64,000 nt of DNA from Streptomyces sp. NBC_01264 (GCF_026340675.1 NZ_JAPEOX010000001.1:4650001-4714000), one strand, 5' to 3'; shown: positions 43,140 to 53,602, counted from the first letter of the stretch. Notes: generated by a model from the sequence alone, not told the origin. Made by a program: numbers and translations.

Positions 43140-43535
43140 GCGGCCGCGGGAACGGCACCGAGCGCGGGCGGCCGACGTGACGGCCGCGGGCCCCGCACCG
43201 GACCGGACCGGACTCGGCAGGGCGTTCCCTCCCTCCTCCGACGCTAGACCAGCCCCGTACCGCACGCACCCGCTGATCCGGCCGGCGCGGCCGGCGCGGC
43301 CGGCGCGGCCGGCGCGGCCGGCGGCACGGGGCGCAGCCCGGGGCGCGGGGCGCGGCCGCGGCTCCCCGCGCCCCCGGTCGGCATCAGCCGACCCCCGCCC
43401 GGACCCTGGAAGCCATACGCCATTAACCGGGCATTAATGCGCGGTCGCGAAGCTGACGGCATGCAGCCCCGACTCCGACTGACGGCCGACCCGTCCGACG
43501 CGCCTGTCCTTCCGCGAACGCGGAAGAATGGAGTC
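43140..43535. other. Non-coding region upstream of ppk
   Basis: About 400 bp without a credible gene. It contains a 9-bp tandem repeat (GCCGGCGCG, 4.8 copies, 43281-43323) and, close to ppk, a short AT-rich pair of repeats (43421-43442). Confidence 0.6.
43421..43442 (+). promoter_or_regulatory. Weak candidate PHO-box pair before ppk
   Basis: CATTAACCGGG (43421-43431) and CATTAATGCGC (43432-43442) are adjacent 11-nt units sharing CATTAA. Spacing fits PhoP repeats but the core differs from GTTCAC, so this is tentative. ppk is PhoP-controlled in related streptomycetes. Confidence 0.35.
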
Positions 43536-45866
43536 ATGAGCCACAAGCCCAGCGCAGCCCCCTCCGAGGTCCCCACCCAGCAGCCGCCGAACAAGTTCGC
43601 GTCCCCCTCCGCGCCATCGGCCGCCGACGTCTCCGCGGCCACCGCCGCGCGCGCCGCCACGCCCGAGGCGGTGGCCGCGCGCGCGGCCACCGGCGCCCAC
43701 GCCCGCCTGGGGTCCATAGCCGCCCACCGCCCGCACGTCGATCTGGAACCGGATCTCGACGCGGACCTGGACGCCTACGACGAGAAGGACACCGGCGAGC
43801 TGCCCGCGGGCCGCTTCCTCGACCGGGAGCGCAGCTGGCTCGCCTTCAACGAGCGCGTCCTGGAGCTCGCCGAGGACCCCGCGACGCCCCTGCTGGAGCG
43901 CGCGAACTTCCTGGCGATCTTCGCGAGCAACCTCGACGAGTTCTTCATGGTCCGCGTCGCCGGCCTCAAGCGCCGCATCGCGACCGGCGTCGCCACCCGT
44001 TCGGCCTCAGGCCTGCAGCCCCGTGAGGTGCTGGACCAGATCTGGACCCGCTCGCGCGAGCTCATGGCCCGCCACGCCGCCTGTTTCCAGCAGGACATCT
44101 CCCCCCAGCTCGCCGAGGAGGGCGTCCACCTCATCCGGTGGCCCGACCTCACGGAGAAGGAGCAGGCGCGCCTCTTCACCCTGTTCCGCAACCAGATCTT
44201 CCCGGTGCTCACCCCGCTGGCCGTGGACCCCGCGCACCCGTTCCCGTACATCTCCGGGCTCTCCCTGAACCTGGCCGTGGTCGTACGCAATCCCGTCAGC
44301 GGCCACCGCCACTTCGCCCGCGTCAAGGTCCCGCCGCTCCTGTCCCGCTTCCTGGAGGCCTCCCCGCAGCGCTACGTCCCGCTGGAGGACGTGATCGCCG
44401 CGCACCTGGAGGAGCTGTTCCCCGGCATGGAGGTGCTCGCGCACCACATGTTCCGCGTGACCCGCAACGAGGACCTCGAAGTGGAGGAGGACGACGCGGA
44501 GAACCTCCTCCAGGCCCTGGAGAAGGAGCTCATGCGGCGCCGCTTCGGCCCGCCGGTGCGCCTGGAGGTCGAGGAGTCCATCGACCCCGGGGTCCTGGAC
44601 CTGCTCGTGCAGGAGCTGAAGGTCAACCCGTCCGAGGTGTACCCGCTCCCCGGTCCCCTCGACCTCACGGCCCTCTTCGGGATCGCCTCCCTGGACCGCC
44701 CGGAGCTGAAGTTCAAGAAGTTCGTCGCCGGCACGCACCGCGACCTCGCCGAGGTCGAGTCCGCGTCCGCGCCCGACATCTTCGCCGCGCTGCGCGAACG
44801 CGACGTGCTCCTGCACCACCCGTACGACTCCTTCTCCACCTCCGTGCAGGCCTTCCTGGAGCAGGCGGCCGCCGACCCGGACGTCCTCGCGATCAAGCAG
44901 ACGCTGTACCGGACCTCCGGCGACTCCCCGATCGTGGACGCCCTGATCGACGCCGCCGAAGCCGGCAAGCAGGTCCTCGTACTCGTCGAGATCAAGGCCC
45001 GCTTCGACGAGCAGGCCAACATCAAGTGGGCCCGCAAGCTGGAGGAATCCGGCTGCCACGTGGTCTACGGCCTCGTCGGCCTCAAGACCCACTGCAAGCT
45101 GTCGCTCGTCGTCCGCCAGGAGGGCGACACGCTGCGCCGCTACTCCCACGTCGGCACCGGCAACTACCACCCCAAGACGGCACGGCTCTACGAGGACCTC
45201 GGCCTGCTCACCGCCGACCCGCAGGTCGGCGCCGACCTCTCCGACCTCTTCAACCGGCTGTCCGGCTACTCGCGCCGCGAGACCTACCGCCGGCTGCTGG
45301 TGGCCCCGCGCTCGCTGCGCGACGGCCTGATCGCCCGGATCGACAAGGAGGCGGCGCACCACAAGGCGGGCCGCCCCGCGTACGTCCGCCTCAAGATGAA
45401 CTCGATCGTCGACGAGGCACTGATCGACTCCCTCTACCGGGCCTCGCAGGCGGGCGTGCCCATCGACATCTGGGTCCGCGGCATCTGCGCGATCCGCCCC
45501 GGTGTCCCCGGGCTCTCGGACAACATCCGGGTCCGCTCGATCCTCGGCCGCTTCCTGGAGCACTCCCGGGTCTTCGCCTTCGGCAACGGCGGCGAACCCG
45601 AGGTGTACATAGGCAGCGCCGACATGATGCACCGCAACCTCGACCGCCGTATCGAGGCACTGGTCCGGGTCGCCGACCCGGCCCACCGCGCGGCACTGGA
45701 CCGGCTGCTGGAAACCGGTATGTCCGACGCCACCACCTCCTGGCACCTGGGCCCGGACGGCGAATGGACCCGGCACAGCACCGACAGCGAGGGCCAGCCG
45801 CTGCGGCACGTTCAGGAGATGCTCATTGACGCCCGGAGGCGCCGGCGTGGCTCAGCCAAACCATGA
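43536..45866 (+). CDS. ppk: Polyphosphate kinase 1
   Basis: Reversible synthesis of polyphosphate from ATP. 776 residues: an N-terminal Ala/Pro-rich extension (1-80), then the N domain ([38 protein letters not shown]), head domain, and two PLD-like catalytic domains with the autophosphorylated His region in [21 protein letters not shown] and the second His/Arg set in [21 protein letters not shown] 43536 follows AATGGAGTC; the longer frame starts at 43437. CHAD follows with a 20-bp overlap. Confidence 0.95.
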   Translation: MSHKPSAAPSEVPTQQPPNKFASPSAPSAADVSAATAARAATPEAVAARAATGAHARLGSIAAHRPHVDLEPDLDADLDAYDEKDTGELPAGRFLDRERSWLAFNERVLELAEDPATPLLERANFLAIFASNLDEFFMVRVAGLKRRIATGVATRSASGLQPREVLDQIWTRSRELMARHAACFQQDISPQLAEEGVHLIRWPDLTEKEQARLFTLFRNQIFPVLTPLAVDPAHPFPYISGLSLNLAVVVRNPVSGHRHFARVKVPPLLSRFLEASPQRYVPLEDVIAAHLEELFPGMEVLAHHMFRVTRNEDLEVEEDDAENLLQALEKELMRRRFGPPVRLEVEESIDPGVLDLLVQELKVNPSEVYPLPGPLDLTALFGIASLDRPELKFKKFVAGTHRDLAEVESASAPDIFAALRERDVLLHHPYDSFSTSVQAFLEQAAADPDVLAIKQTLYRTSGDSPIVDALIDAAEAGKQVLVLVEIKARFDEQANIKWARKLEESGCHVVYGLVGLKTHCKLSLVVRQEGDTLRRYSHVGTGNYHPKTARLYEDLGLLTADPQVGADLSDLFNRLSGYSRRETYRRLLVAPRSLRDGLIARIDKEAAHHKAGRPAYVRLKMNSIVDEALIDSLYRASQAGVPIDIWVRGICAIRPGVPGLSDNIRVRSILGRFLEHSRVFAFGNGGEPEVYIGSADMMHRNLDRRIEALVRVADPAHRAALDRLLETGMSDATTSWHLGPDGEWTRHSTDSEGQPLRHVQEMLIDARRRRRGSAKP

Positions 45867-46803
45867 CCTGACCGCGACGACGGCAGGCACCGTGCTCGGT
45901 ACGTACCTGCGCGCGCAGGCCACCGCGTTCCTGCGGGGCCTGCGCCTGCACGAGGAGGGCGCGGCGAACGGGGGCGCCGACAGCAGCGAGGCGGCGCGCA
46001 GCCTGCGGGGGGCTGCGCGCCGGATCTCCTGCTCCCTGTCCACGTTCAGGGCGGTGGCGGATTCCTCCTGGGCTGATTCGCTGCGCACCGAGCTGGTCTG
46101 GCTCTCGACGACACTGGCCGACGAGCACGCGTACGCGGCCCGGCTGCTCCGGCTGATGGACGCCCTCCAGCGGCTGTCGGGAAGCCCCGAGGTACCGGCC
46201 CCCCGGGGCACCGCGGGCGCGCTGACCGTGGGCTCGGCCCGCGCGGGCGCCCTGCTGGAGCGCCAGCTCACCCTGGCCCGGACCCGGGCGCACTCCGCGA
46301 CCCTGCAGGCGCTGGGTTCCTCCCGGTTCCACGCGGTCGCGGACGCGGTGGCGGTCCTGGCCTCCGAGGTCCCGCTGGACCCCGTGGCGGCCCGCGGCCG
46401 GGTGGACGACGTCCTGGTACCCCTGGCCGAGGTGGCTCATTCCCGCCTGTCCACCGCGGTGCACTCCCTCCCGGCCCCCTCGCCCTCGCACCCGTACGAC
46501 GCGGACCACGACAGCGCCTGGAACGAGGTACGCCGCCTGCTGCGCGTCCACCGCTACGCCCAGGAGGCCCTGGGCGGCGACGTGGCCCGGCTGACGGTCG
46601 CGGGCGAGGCCCTGACCCGCCACCGCGACGCCGCGGAAGCGGCCACCGCCTCGGCCACGGCGGCCCGCACCCCCCGCATCGCCCCGGCGACGGCGTACGC
46701 CCTGGGCGTCCTGCACGCGGACCAGCGCCACGAGGTCGAAGCCTCCCGCGCCACCTTCCAGCACCTGTGGCAACCGGCCGATTCCAGCCACGCCGGGGTG
46801 TGA
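45847..46803 (+). CDS. CHAD-domain protein
   Basis: 318 residues, almost all helical, with the scattered conserved His/Arg/Lys of CHAD domains ([48 protein letters not shown]). CHAD proteins bind polyphosphate, and here the gene is coupled to ppk. GTG 45847 is chosen because GGAGG lies 7 bases before it; TTG 45826 is in frame. Ends before a hairpin at 46806-46835. Confidence 0.88.
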   Translation: MAQPNHDLTATTAGTVLGTYLRAQATAFLRGLRLHEEGAANGGADSSEAARSLRGAARRISCSLSTFRAVADSSWADSLRTELVWLSTTLADEHAYAARLLRLMDALQRLSGSPEVPAPRGTAGALTVGSARAGALLERQLTLARTRAHSATLQALGSSRFHAVADAVAVLASEVPLDPVAARGRVDDVLVPLAEVAHSRLSTAVHSLPAPSPSHPYDADHDSAWNEVRRLLRVHRYAQEALGGDVARLTVAGEALTRHRDAAEAATASATAARTPRIAPATAYALGVLHADQRHEVEASRATFQHLWQPADSSHAGV

Positions 46804-46805
46804 CG

Positions 46806-46835
46806 GCGCCGGTCCGGGGGCAATGGCACCGGCGC
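46806..46835 (+). terminator. Hairpin after the CHAD gene
   Basis: GCGCCGGT (46806-46813) and ACCGGCGC (46828-46835), 8-bp stem with a 14-nt loop, between ppk-CHAD and the pst promoter. Confidence 0.5.
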
Positions 46836-46927
46836 GCCCCGCTGCGGTCACGCAACGGTAACGGCGGGGTAACGGGAGATGACGCCGGATGCCGAAACCG
46901 GCCGGACGCACCACCCCGTCCGCCACG

Positions 46928-46971
46928 GTTCACCATCCGTTCACTTACCCCGGTCGGCCACTTCACCTGAT
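46928..46971 (+). promoter_or_regulatory. PHO box upstream of pstS
   Basis: Four contiguous 11-nt units: GTTCACCATCC (46928-46938), GTTCACTTACC (46939-46949), a degenerate CCGGTCGGCCA (46950-46960) and CTTCACCTGAT (46961-46971). The first two match the PhoP direct-repeat unit closely. It lies about 135 bp before the pstS start, the right place for activation under phosphate limitation. Confidence 0.85.
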
Positions 46972-47106
46972 CTGCCTAACTTCGGAGATGCAGGGAGCGA
47001 GTCACCGCGAAGGCGGACGATTCCTCCGAGCAACCGACGTAGTCCTCTTCGCACGCCGCCCCGATACAGAAAGCGGCCGGCGGCTTCTGGAAGGAAACAC
47101 CCGAAA

Positions 47107-48243
47107 GTGAAGCTTCAGCGCAAGAACATGCTTCGTGCCTCTGCCCTCGGGGCGCTCGTCGTGTCCGGCGCCCTGGTCCTCACGGCGTGCGGCTCGGACG
47201 ACAACACCAAGAACGACACCGGCGCCTCGGGCAAGCCGACCGTCGCCGCGGGTGACATCAAGTGCGACGACGCCAAGGGCAAGCTCCTCGCCTCGGGCTC
47301 CTCCGCGCAGAAGAACGCGATCGACCTCTGGGTGAAGGCGTACATGGCCGCCTGCCCCGGCGTCGAGGTGAACTACAAGTCCTCCTCCTCCGGTGAGGGC
47401 ATCGTCGCCTTCAACCAGGGCACCGTCGGCTTCGCCGGTTCGGACTCCGCGCTGAAGCCCGAGGCCGTCGAAGAGTCGAAGAAGATCTGCACCGGCGGCC
47501 AGGGCATCGACCTGCCGATGGTCGGCGGCCCCATCGCCATCGGCTTCAACGTCGCCGGCGTGGACAAGCTGACGCTGGACGCCCCCACGATCGCCAGCAT
47601 CTTCAACGACAAGATCAAGAAGTGGGACGACGAGGCGATCAAGAAGCTGAACCCCGGCGTCACGCTTCCCGCCACCCCCATCCAGCACTTCCACCGCTCC
47701 GAGGACTCGGGCACCACCGAGAACCTCGGCAAGTACCTCAAGGCCGCCGCTCCCGAGGCCTGGACGTACGAAGCCGCGAAGAAGTGGCCGGCCCCGGGTG
47801 GCCTCGGCGCCTCCGGCTCCTCCGGTGTCGCCTCGCAGGTCAAGGCCGTTGACGGCGCGATCGGCTACTTCGAGCTCTCCTACGCCTCCGCGCAGAGCAT
47901 CAAGACGGTCGACCTGAACACGGGCGCCGCCGCTCCGGTCAAGGCCTCCTCCGAGACCGCCTCCAAGGCCATCGCCGCCGCCAAGATCTCCGGCACCGGC
48001 GACGACCTGGCGCTCAAGCTCGACTACGCCACCAAGGCCGAGGGTGCTTACCCGATCGTCCTGGTGACCTACGAGGTCGTCTGCGACAAGGGCAACAAGG
48101 CCGAGACGCTCCCGACCGTGAAGTCCTTCCTGAACTACACCGCTTCGGACGCCGGCCAGAAGGTCCTCTCCGAGAACGGCTACGCGCCGATCCCGGCCGA
48201 GATCAACGCCAAGGTCCGCGAAGTCATCGCGAAGCTCTCCTAA
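47107..48243 (+). CDS. pstS: Phosphate-binding lipoprotein PstS
   Basis: High-affinity phosphate capture for the PstSCAB importer. 378 residues from GTG 47107, after GGAAGGA; signal with lipobox LTAC and Cys28. Phosphate-site motifs ASGSSAQKNAIDLW, GSDSAL, HRSEDSGTTENLGKYL and ASGSSGVASQVK are all present. The open frame extends upstream to 46879 without coding character. Followed by a large hairpin before pstC. Confidence 0.96.
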   Translation: MKLQRKNMLRASALGALVVSGALVLTACGSDDNTKNDTGASGKPTVAAGDIKCDDAKGKLLASGSSAQKNAIDLWVKAYMAACPGVEVNYKSSSSGEGIVAFNQGTVGFAGSDSALKPEAVEESKKICTGGQGIDLPMVGGPIAIGFNVAGVDKLTLDAPTIASIFNDKIKKWDDEAIKKLNPGVTLPATPIQHFHRSEDSGTTENLGKYLKAAAPEAWTYEAAKKWPAPGGLGASGSSGVASQVKAVDGAIGYFELSYASAQSIKTVDLNTGAAAPVKASSETASKAIAAAKISGTGDDLALKLDYATKAEGAYPIVLVTYEVVCDKGNKAETLPTVKSFLNYTASDAGQKVLSENGYAPIPAEINAKVREVIAKLS

Positions 48244-48250
48244 TACAGAC

Positions 48251-48302
48251 CCCCGGGACCACCGGTCCGCTCCCCCCGTCCGGGGGGCGGACCGGCCCGG
48301 GG
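48251..48302 (+). terminator. Attenuating hairpin between pstS and pstC
   Basis: A strong nested stem: CCGGTCCGC (48262-48270) and CCCCCC (48272-48277) pair with GGGGGG and CGGACCGG (48282-48295), with an outer CCCCGGG/CCCGGGG layer, one bulged T. No U run. It can stop most transcripts after pstS, giving more binding protein than permease, as is usual for such operons. Confidence 0.7.
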
Positions 48303-48375
48303 ACCCTCCCCTCCACCCAGGGGATCCGGTGCACCGCCGCCAGGGGGCCTGCCCCCCATCCAGACCGGAAAGATC

Positions 48376-49365
48376 ATGGCTTCCACCACACCCACCCAGA
48401 TAGACACGGCTCCGCCTGTCTCCAAGAGCACGAGGTCCACCGGCCGCGCCGGTGACAAGATCTTCGCCGGCCTCTCCAAGGGCTCCGGCATCCTGCTCCT
48501 GGTGATCATGGCGTCGATCGCCATCTTCCTCACCTACCGTGCCTCGATCGCACTGTCGAAGAACGAGGGCAACTTCCTCACCACCTTCGACTGGAACGCG
48601 TCGGCCAACCCTCCCGTCTTCGGCATCGCCGTCCTGCTCTTCGGCACCGTCGTCAGCTCGATCATCGCGATGGCCATCGCGGTTCCGATCGCCGTCGGCA
48701 TCGCCCTCTTCATCTCGCACTACGCGCCGCGCAAGCTGGCCGCCCCCCTCGCCTACGTGGTCGACCTGCTGGCCGCCGTGCCGTCGATCATCTACGGCAT
48801 CTGGGGCGCCCTCTTCCTCGTCCCGCAGCTCGCCGGCCTGAACCTCTGGCTCGACGAGTACATGGGCTGGACCTACGTCTTCGACAAGACCCAGGTCGGC
48901 GTCGCGCGCTCGCTCTTCACCGTCGGCATCCTGCTCGCGATCATGATCCTGCCGATCGTGACCAGCGTCAGCCGCGAGGTCTTCCTGCAGGTCCCGCGCA
49001 TGAACGAGGAGGCCGCACTGGCCCTCGGCGCGACCCGCTGGGAAGTCATCCGGATGTCGGTCCTGCCCTTCGGCCGCTCCGGAGTCATCTCCGCCTCGAT
49101 GCTCGGCCTCGGCCGCGCGCTCGGCGAGACGATGGCCGTCGCGACCGTCCTCTCCCCGAGCTTCCTGATCTCCGGCCACATCCTGGACCCGGGCGGCGGC
49201 ACGTTCGCGCAGAACATCGCCGCGAAGTTCGACGAGGCCAACGAGTTCGGCCGCGACGCCCTGATCGCCTCCGGTCTCGTGCTCTTCCTGCTCACCCTGC
49301 TGGTCAACGGCGCAGCCCGGCTGATCATCGCCCGTCGCAAGGACTTCTCGGGGGCGAACGCCTGA
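48376..49365 (+). CDS. pstC: Phosphate ABC transporter permease PstC
   Basis: 329 residues, six TM segments. N-terminal cytoplasmic extension (1-40), the permease EAA loop NEEAALALGATRWEVIRMSVLPFGRSGVISASMLGLGRALGE at about 210-255, and SREVFLQVPR before it. Stop TGA overlaps the pstA ATG (TGATG). Confidence 0.96.
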   Translation: MASTTPTQIDTAPPVSKSTRSTGRAGDKIFAGLSKGSGILLLVIMASIAIFLTYRASIALSKNEGNFLTTFDWNASANPPVFGIAVLLFGTVVSSIIAMAIAVPIAVGIALFISHYAPRKLAAPLAYVVDLLAAVPSIIYGIWGALFLVPQLAGLNLWLDEYMGWTYVFDKTQVGVARSLFTVGILLAIMILPIVTSVSREVFLQVPRMNEEAALALGATRWEVIRMSVLPFGRSGVISASMLGLGRALGETMAVATVLSPSFLISGHILDPGGGTFAQNIAAKFDEANEFGRDALIASGLVLFLLTLLVNGAARLIIARRKDFSGANA

Positions 49366-50447
49366 TGAGCCACGCACTCCAGGACCAGCGCCCCTCCCGG
49401 GCCGCCAAGTCCGCCGCTCCCAGCAGCCTGACGCAGGGCCACCTGCCCCGCTGGGCCCCGGCCGGCATCGCCGTCCTCTCGGTCGCCCTCGGCTCAGGCC
49501 TCGGCGCAGCCTTCGGCCTCCACAGCAAGATCCAGTGGGGTCTGCTGGCAGCCGTCCTCTTCGTGGTCATCACGTACACGGCCAGCTCGATCGTCGAGAA
49601 CCGCCGCCAGGCCAAGGACCGGGTCGCGACCTCCGTGGTCTGGGTCTGCTTCGTCCTCGCCCTCATCCCGCTGCTCTCGCTGCTGTGGACGACCATCAGC
49701 CGCGGCATGAAGGTCGTCGACGGGGACTTCATCAGCCACTCGATGAACGGCGTGACCAGCTTCGAGCCCGGCGGCGGCGTCTACCACGCCCTGCTCGGCA
49801 CCATCGAGCAGGTCGCCCTGGCCACCGCGATCTCGGCCCCCATCGGCCTGCTGACCGCCGTCTACCTGGTCGAGTACGGCAAGGGCTCGCTCGCCAGGGC
49901 CGTCACCTTCTTCGTCGACGTCATGACCGGCATCCCCTCCATCGTCGCGGGCCTGTTCATCCTGACGACGTGGACCCTGACGCTCGACATGGGCCCCTCC
50001 GGCTTCGCCGGATCCCTGGCCCTGTCGATCCTGATGATGCCCGTCGTGGTCCGCTCCACCGAGGAGATGCTCAAGCTCGTCCCCAACGAGCTGCGCGAGG
50101 CCGCGCTCGCCCTCGGTGTGCCGAAGTGGCGCGTGATCCTCAAGGTCGTGATCCCCACGGCCATCGGCGGCATCGCCACCGGCGTGATGCTGGCCGTGGC
50201 CCGCATCGCGGGTGAGACCGCCCCGATCATGCTGCTGGTCTTCGGTACCCAGCTGATCAACAACAACCCCTTCGAAGGCGCACAGTCCTCGCTCCCCCTG
50301 TACATCTGGGAGCAGTACAAGGTCGGCAGTGAAGCCTCCTACGACCGGGCCTGGGGCGCAGCCCTCGTCCTGATCGCCTTCGTCATGATCCTCAATCTGG
50401 TGGCTCGCGGCATCGCCCGCTGGAAGGCCCCCAAGACCGGTCGCTGA
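49365..50447 (+). CDS. pstA: Phosphate ABC transporter permease PstA
   Basis: 360 residues, longer than typical PstA because of an N-terminal extension with two extra hydrophobic segments (about 28-48, 56-70). EAA loop [74 protein letters not shown] is the PstA signature. Coupled to pstC. Confidence 0.96.
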   Translation: MSHALQDQRPSRAAKSAAPSSLTQGHLPRWAPAGIAVLSVALGSGLGAAFGLHSKIQWGLLAAVLFVVITYTASSIVENRRQAKDRVATSVVWVCFVLALIPLLSLLWTTISRGMKVVDGDFISHSMNGVTSFEPGGGVYHALLGTIEQVALATAISAPIGLLTAVYLVEYGKGSLARAVTFFVDVMTGIPSIVAGLFILTTWTLTLDMGPSGFAGSLALSILMMPVVVRSTEEMLKLVPNELREAALALGVPKWRVILKVVIPTAIGGIATGVMLAVARIAGETAPIMLLVFGTQLINNNPFEGAQSSLPLYIWEQYKVGSEASYDRAWGAALVLIAFVMILNLVARGIARWKAPKTGR

Positions 50448-50475
50448 CGCGACCACTGAAAGCGAAGTGACCACC

Positions 50476-51252
50476 ATGGCGAAGCGAATCGACGTCAGCG
50501 GACTGTCCGCCTTCTACGGCACCCACAAGGCCATCGACGACATCTCGATGACCGTGGAGCCCCGCTCCGTGACGGCCTTCATCGGCCCCTCCGGCTGCGG
50601 CAAGTCCACCTTCCTGCGCACCCTGAACCGCATGCACGAGGTCACCCCCGGTGGCCGCGTCGAGGGCAAAGTGCTGCTGGACGACGAGAACCTGTACGGC
50701 CCCGGCGTGGACCCGGTCGCGGTCCGCCGCACGGTCGGCATGGTCTTCCAGCGCCCGAACCCCTTCCCCACCATGTCGATCTTCGACAACGTGGCGGCGG
50801 GCCTGCGCCTCAACGGCTCCTTCAGGAAGTCCGAACTCTCGGACATCGTGGAGAAGTCCCTCCAGGGCGCCAACCTCTGGAACGAGGTCAAGGACCGCCT
50901 GAACAAGCCCGGCTCCGGCCTCTCCGGCGGCCAGCAGCAGCGCCTGTGCATCGCCCGCGCCATCGCGGTCGAGCCCCAGGTCCTCCTGATGGACGAGCCC
51001 TGCTCGGCCCTCGACCCGATCTCCACCCTCGCCATCGAGGACCTGATCGGCGAGCTCAAGGAGCGCTTCACGATCGTCATCGTGACGCACAACATGCAGC
51101 AGGCGGCGCGCGTCTCCGACCGCACGGCCTTCTTCAACCTCTCCGCGGTCGGCCAGCCCGGCAAGCTGATCGAGATCGACGACACGGACCGGATCTTCTC
51201 GAACCCGTCCGTGCAGGCGACCGAGGACTACATCTCGGGCCGCTTCGGCTAA
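50476..51252 (+). CDS. pstB: Phosphate ABC transporter ATPase PstB
   Basis: 258 residues. Walker [11 protein letters not shown] loop VFQRPNPFP, signature [14 protein letters not shown], Walker [15 protein letters not shown] loop [11 protein letters not shown] 50476 is preferred; GTG 50467 is in frame three codons upstream. A strong terminator follows. Confidence 0.96.
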   Translation: MAKRIDVSGLSAFYGTHKAIDDISMTVEPRSVTAFIGPSGCGKSTFLRTLNRMHEVTPGGRVEGKVLLDDENLYGPGVDPVAVRRTVGMVFQRPNPFPTMSIFDNVAAGLRLNGSFRKSELSDIVEKSLQGANLWNEVKDRLNKPGSGLSGGQQQRLCIARAIAVEPQVLLMDEPCSALDPISTLAIEDLIGELKERFTIVIVTHNMQQAARVSDRTAFFNLSAVGQPGKLIEIDDTDRIFSNPSVQATEDYISGRFG

Positions 51253-51320
51253 ACCGGGATGTTCGCAAGCGTCCTGCGGTGCTGCATGGCGGTGCCACCG
51301 CAAGGCGAAAGAAAGAAAAA

Positions 51321-51354
51321 GGGCCGGTTCCCCCTGGGTGGGGGGAACCGGCCC
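51321..51354 (+). terminator. Terminator of the pst operon
   Basis: GGGCCGGTTCCCCC (51321-51334) and GGGGGAACCGGCCC (51341-51354) form a perfect 14-bp stem with a 6-nt loop; an A-rich stretch precedes it and GCTTCTTTT follows. Confidence 0.9.
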
Positions 51355-51507
51355 GCTTCTTTTCCCCGGCCCGGCACACCCACCCCGCCGCACGACCCGG
51401 ATCACACCAACCCTGTCCCCCGCTCGTCGGCCATACGCACGCCAGCAACAAGTTGCGTACCGGATACGGCCCTTGGGGCCGCACCCGGACACCGGGGGGA
51501 TCCTTTC

Positions 51508-51872
51508 GGCTACGCGGACCTGGCCGGCCTGCGCTTCGACAAGCAGCAGCTGATCAGCCGCGCCACCCCCGGCATCCCTGGCGAGCCGGCCGCCTCCGAG
51601 GTCGGCTGGGGCCGGGCATCCGCCCACGGCGACCTGAACGCCGACGGCTACGAGGACCTGGCGGTCATCACCAGCGGGCAGATCCTGTCACCGTCGCCGA
51701 CACCGACCAGGACGGGGACGCCGACATCCTCATCGGCGCCCGCGACGAGACGGGCACGGACCCCGAGGCCACGCTCCGGTCCGGCGCCGTCACCATCCTG
51801 CGCGGCAGCCCGACCGGCGACCTCGGCGGCCCCACCGGCTCCGCCAGCTTCGGAATCCACCTCGTCGGCTGA
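51508..51872 (+). pseudogene. Remnant of an FG-GAP/VCBS repeat protein, frameshifted
   Basis: Two FG-GAP-like blocks lie in different frames. In frame 1 (from 51511) the sequence reads RASAHGDLNADGYEDLAVIT; in frame 3 (from about 51690) it reads VADTDQDGDADILIGARDETG and ends FGIHLVG at a TGA (51870-51872). The junction lies between about 51670 and 51695. No start codon or signal peptide precedes the first block. Complete members are secreted beta-propellers; this is only a C-terminal fragment. Confidence 0.7.
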
Positions 51873-51977
51873 CCCGAGCCGCCCGCCCCACACACCAGTG
51901 CGCCCCGCCGGATCAGCCGATCCGGCGGGGCGCACTGTGTTCACGTACGACACGTACGACGCGTACGACGCGTGCGG

Positions 51978-52976
51978 TCACACGAAGGCGAGGTTGACCA
52001 CCCAGAAGCTGAGCGCCGCGACCAGCGCCGCGGCCGGCATCGTGATGAACCAGCCCAGGATGATGTTCTTGGCGACGCCCCAGCGGACCGCGTTCACCCG
52101 CTTGGTCGCGCCCACACCCATGATCGCCGAGGTGATCACGTGGGTGGTGGAGATCGGCGCGTGGAAGAGGAACGCCGAGCCGAACATGATCGAGGCACCG
52201 GTGGTCTCCGCCGCGAAGCCCTGCGGCGGGTCCAGCTCGATGATCTTGCGGCCGAGGGTGCGCATGATGCGCCAGCCGCCCGCGTACGTACCCAGCGAGA
52301 GCATCACGGCGCACGCGATCTTGACCCAGACCGGGATCTCGTCGCCGGCACTGTTCACGTCGGCGATGACCAGGGCCATCATCACGATGCCCATGGTCTT
52401 CTGCGCGTCCTGCAGACCGTGGCCGAGGGCCATGCCGGCCGCCGACACCGTCTGCGCGATGCGGAAACCGCGCTTGGCCTTGTGCGGGTTGGCCCGGCGG
52501 AACATCCACAGGATGGCGACCATCACCAGGTAACCGACCACGAGGCCGACCACCGGCGAGACGAACATCGGGATGACGACCTTGTCGACCACTCCCGACC
52601 AGAGCACCTCCGTACCGCCCGCCAGCGCCGCGCCCACCATGCCGCCGAACAGCGCGTGCGAGGAGGACGAGGGCAGGCCGAAGTACCAGGTGATCAGGTT
52701 CCACACGATCGCGCCGACGAGCGCCGCGAAGAGGATCCACATGCCCCGGTTGCCGTGGGGCGTCTCGATCAGGCCCTCGCTCACCGTCTTGGCGACCCCG
52801 CTGCCGAGGAAGGCACCGGCGAGGTTCATGACCGCGGCCATCGCCAGCGCGGCGCGCGGGGTCAGCGCACGGGTCGAGACCGAGGTCGCGATCGCGTTCG
52901 CGGAGTCGTGAAAACCATTCGTATACGTAAAGCCGAGCGCGACACCGATGGTCACGATCAGAGCGAAGGTGTCCAC
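51978..52976 (-). CDS. pit: Low-affinity phosphate transporter (Pit family)
   Basis: 332 residues, about ten TM. Carries the two PiT/PHO4 signature repeats, GFHDSANAIATSVSTRAL near the N-terminus and ASIMFGSAFLFHAPISTTHVITSAIMGVGA near the C-terminus, plus YFGLPSSSSHALFGGMVGAAL. GTG start. Lies 5 bp after the DUF47 gene on the same strand, forming the standard pit accessory pair. Confidence 0.95.
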   Translation of the reverse strand: MDTFALIVTIGVALGFTYTNGFHDSANAIATSVSTRALTPRAALAMAAVMNLAGAFLGSGVAKTVSEGLIETPHGNRGMWILFAALVGAIVWNLITWYFGLPSSSSHALFGGMVGAALAGGTEVLWSGVVDKVVIPMFVSPVVGLVVGYLVMVAILWMFRRANPHKAKRGFRIAQTVSAAGMALGHGLQDAQKTMGIVMMALVIADVNSAGDEIPVWVKIACAVMLSLGTYAGGWRIMRTLGRKIIELDPPQGFAAETTGASIMFGSAFLFHAPISTTHVITSAIMGVGATKRVNAVRWGVAKNIILGWFITMPAAALVAALSFWVVNLAFV

Positions 52977-52981
52977 GAGGT

Positions 52982-53602
52982 TCAGGACTCCTTGACCGCG
53001 ATGGTCTCCACCGTGTTCGCGACGTGCTCGAACGCGTCGGCCGCCTCTTCGAGCACGTCGACGATCTGCTTGAGCTTCAGCACTTCGATGGCGTCGTACT
53101 TGCCGTTGAAGAGCTGGGCGAGCAGCTTGCGGTGGATCTGGTCGGCCTGGTTCTCCAGGCGGTTGACCTCGATCCAGTACTCGGTCAGGTTCTCCATCGT
53201 GCGCAGGTGGGGCATGGCCTCGGCGGTCAGCTCGGCCGCGCGCGCCAGTACCTCGATCTGCTGCTCGACACCCTTGGGAAGCTCCTCCACGTTGTAGAGG
53301 ACGACCAGGTCGACCGCCTCCTCCATGAAGTCCATGATGTCGTCGAGGCAGGACGCCAGGTTGTAGATGTCCTCGCGGTCGAACGGCGTAATGAAGGAGG
53401 AGTTGAGCTGGTGGAAGATCGCGTGGGTCGCGTCGTCTCCCGCGTGCTCCGCTGCCCGCATCCGCTCCGCGATCTCGACCCGGGCGGAGGAGTCCGCTCC
53501 GAGCAGTTCCATGAGGAGCTTCGAGCCCGTGACGATGTTGTCCGCGGATGCGGCGAACATGTCGTAGAAGCTCGTCTCCCTGGGGGTCAGACGAAATCGC
53601 AC
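52982..53602 (-). CDS. DUF47 PhoU-like accessory protein of Pit
   Basis: 206 residues, all helical, with PhoU-like repeats (FYDMFAASADNIVTGSKLLMELL, EHAGDDATHAIFHQLNSSFITPFDREDIYNLASCLDDIMDFMEEA). The family sits beside Pit transporters and is thought to gate them. GTG start at 53602. No PHO-box repeat seen upstream. Confidence 0.92.
   Translation of the reverse strand: MRFRLTPRETSFYDMFAASADNIVTGSKLLMELLGADSSARVEIAERMRAAEHAGDDATHAIFHQLNSSFITPFDREDIYNLASCLDDIMDFMEEAVDLVVLYNVEELPKGVEQQIEVLARAAELTAEAMPHLRTMENLTEYWIEVNRLENQADQIHRKLLAQLFNGKYDAIEVLKLKQIVDVLEEAADAFEHVANTVETIAVKES

Noticed and set aside
43281..43323. 9-bp GCCGGCGCG tandem array as a regulatory element
   Set aside because: Simple GC low complexity in a non-coding gap; nothing beyond copy number supports function.
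47002..49377. 791-codon minus-strand ORF
   Set aside because: Antisense to pstS and pstC; composition is typical GC-frame shadow.
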